DNA from: Cryptomeria japonica
Lineage: Eukaryota; Streptophyta; Pinopsida; Cupressales; Cupressaceae
DNA: 60,000 bases
Assembly (NCBI RefSeq): GCF_030272615.1
Contig: NC_081408.1
Span: forward strand, 770,193,336 to 770,253,335
Reading direction: 5' to 3'
Shown one piece after another: positions 59,858 to 60,000 of this stretch (position 1 is the first letter of the stretch; each line of letters opens with the position of its first letter). A program made the translations under genes and the position numbers. The notes under the pieces are model-generated. The model had not been told where the DNA came from and ran no database searches. It saw only the letters and a program-made list of their open reading frames with translations.

Positions 59858-60000
59858 CGGTGCGGTTTATCGCATCGTTTTAAAGAAAGAAAAACTGGTG
59901 TGAAGAAATGCCCTATAAAATGTAAATTTAATGGGTGGTATGCCCCCTGAGAGATGGGCCGAAAATTTTCAAAAAATCGGGTGATCTCTCAAAAAAGAAT

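Overview
The window looks like intergenic nuclear DNA from a seed plant with a large, repeat-dense genome, most likely a conifer or other gymnosperm (inference). It holds old, nested LTR retrotransposons primed by initiator-Met tRNA, plant-type LINE ORF1 relics (DUF4283 plus CCHC knuckle), AT-rich filler, and no ordinary host gene that I can support in 60 kb. Almost every coding stretch is a transposon pseudogene, and most open frames are chance ORFs.

Layout. 1-3.4 kb: AT-rich DNA with a ~500-bp tandem duplication whose first unit was hit by an ORF1-only LINE-like insert. 5.4-6.9 kb: a second copy of that insert. 7.0-16.8 kb: a decayed Ty3/gypsy element (+) split by a complete Ty1/copia element (9305-14885, TSD GAGTA) and by a third ORF1-only insert placed just before the RT catalytic YLDD. 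18.2-22.1 kb (+) and 23.2-29.6 kb (-): two TG...CA units in opposite orientation that look like giant solo LTRs. Each has a field of AAGTCCGCC-type repeats and a TATA box near its 3' end. The right one (6.4 kb, TSD CAACC) carries a ~1000-codon open region of unknown function upstream of its promoter, that is, in U3. 31.5-35.4 kb: a single-frame LINE (endonuclease plus RT). 36.4-36.7 kb: a TRIM. 37.7-51.0 kb (-): a copia-like LTR element with no pol, carrying a coiled-coil/zinc-knuckle protein and a second unknown ORF. It is interrupted at 41.6-49.0 kb by a gypsy gag-protease element (TSD ACAAC). 51-57.5 kb: anonymous DNA with a dispersed repeat present twice and a 210-bp near-identical duplication. 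55-60 kb: LTR pieces, the last being the 3' LTR of a minus-strand gypsy element that leaves the window.

The parts do not form a pathway; they form an insertion history. In three places (both inserts in the gypsy RT, and the gypsy insert in the copia-like gag), mentally removing the insert together with one target duplication restores the interrupted reading frame, which fixes the boundaries exactly. The most unusual items are the ORF inside a giant LTR with its 43-bp phased repeat array, and the ORF1-only LINE family. All boundaries and identities were read by eye, without alignment software.
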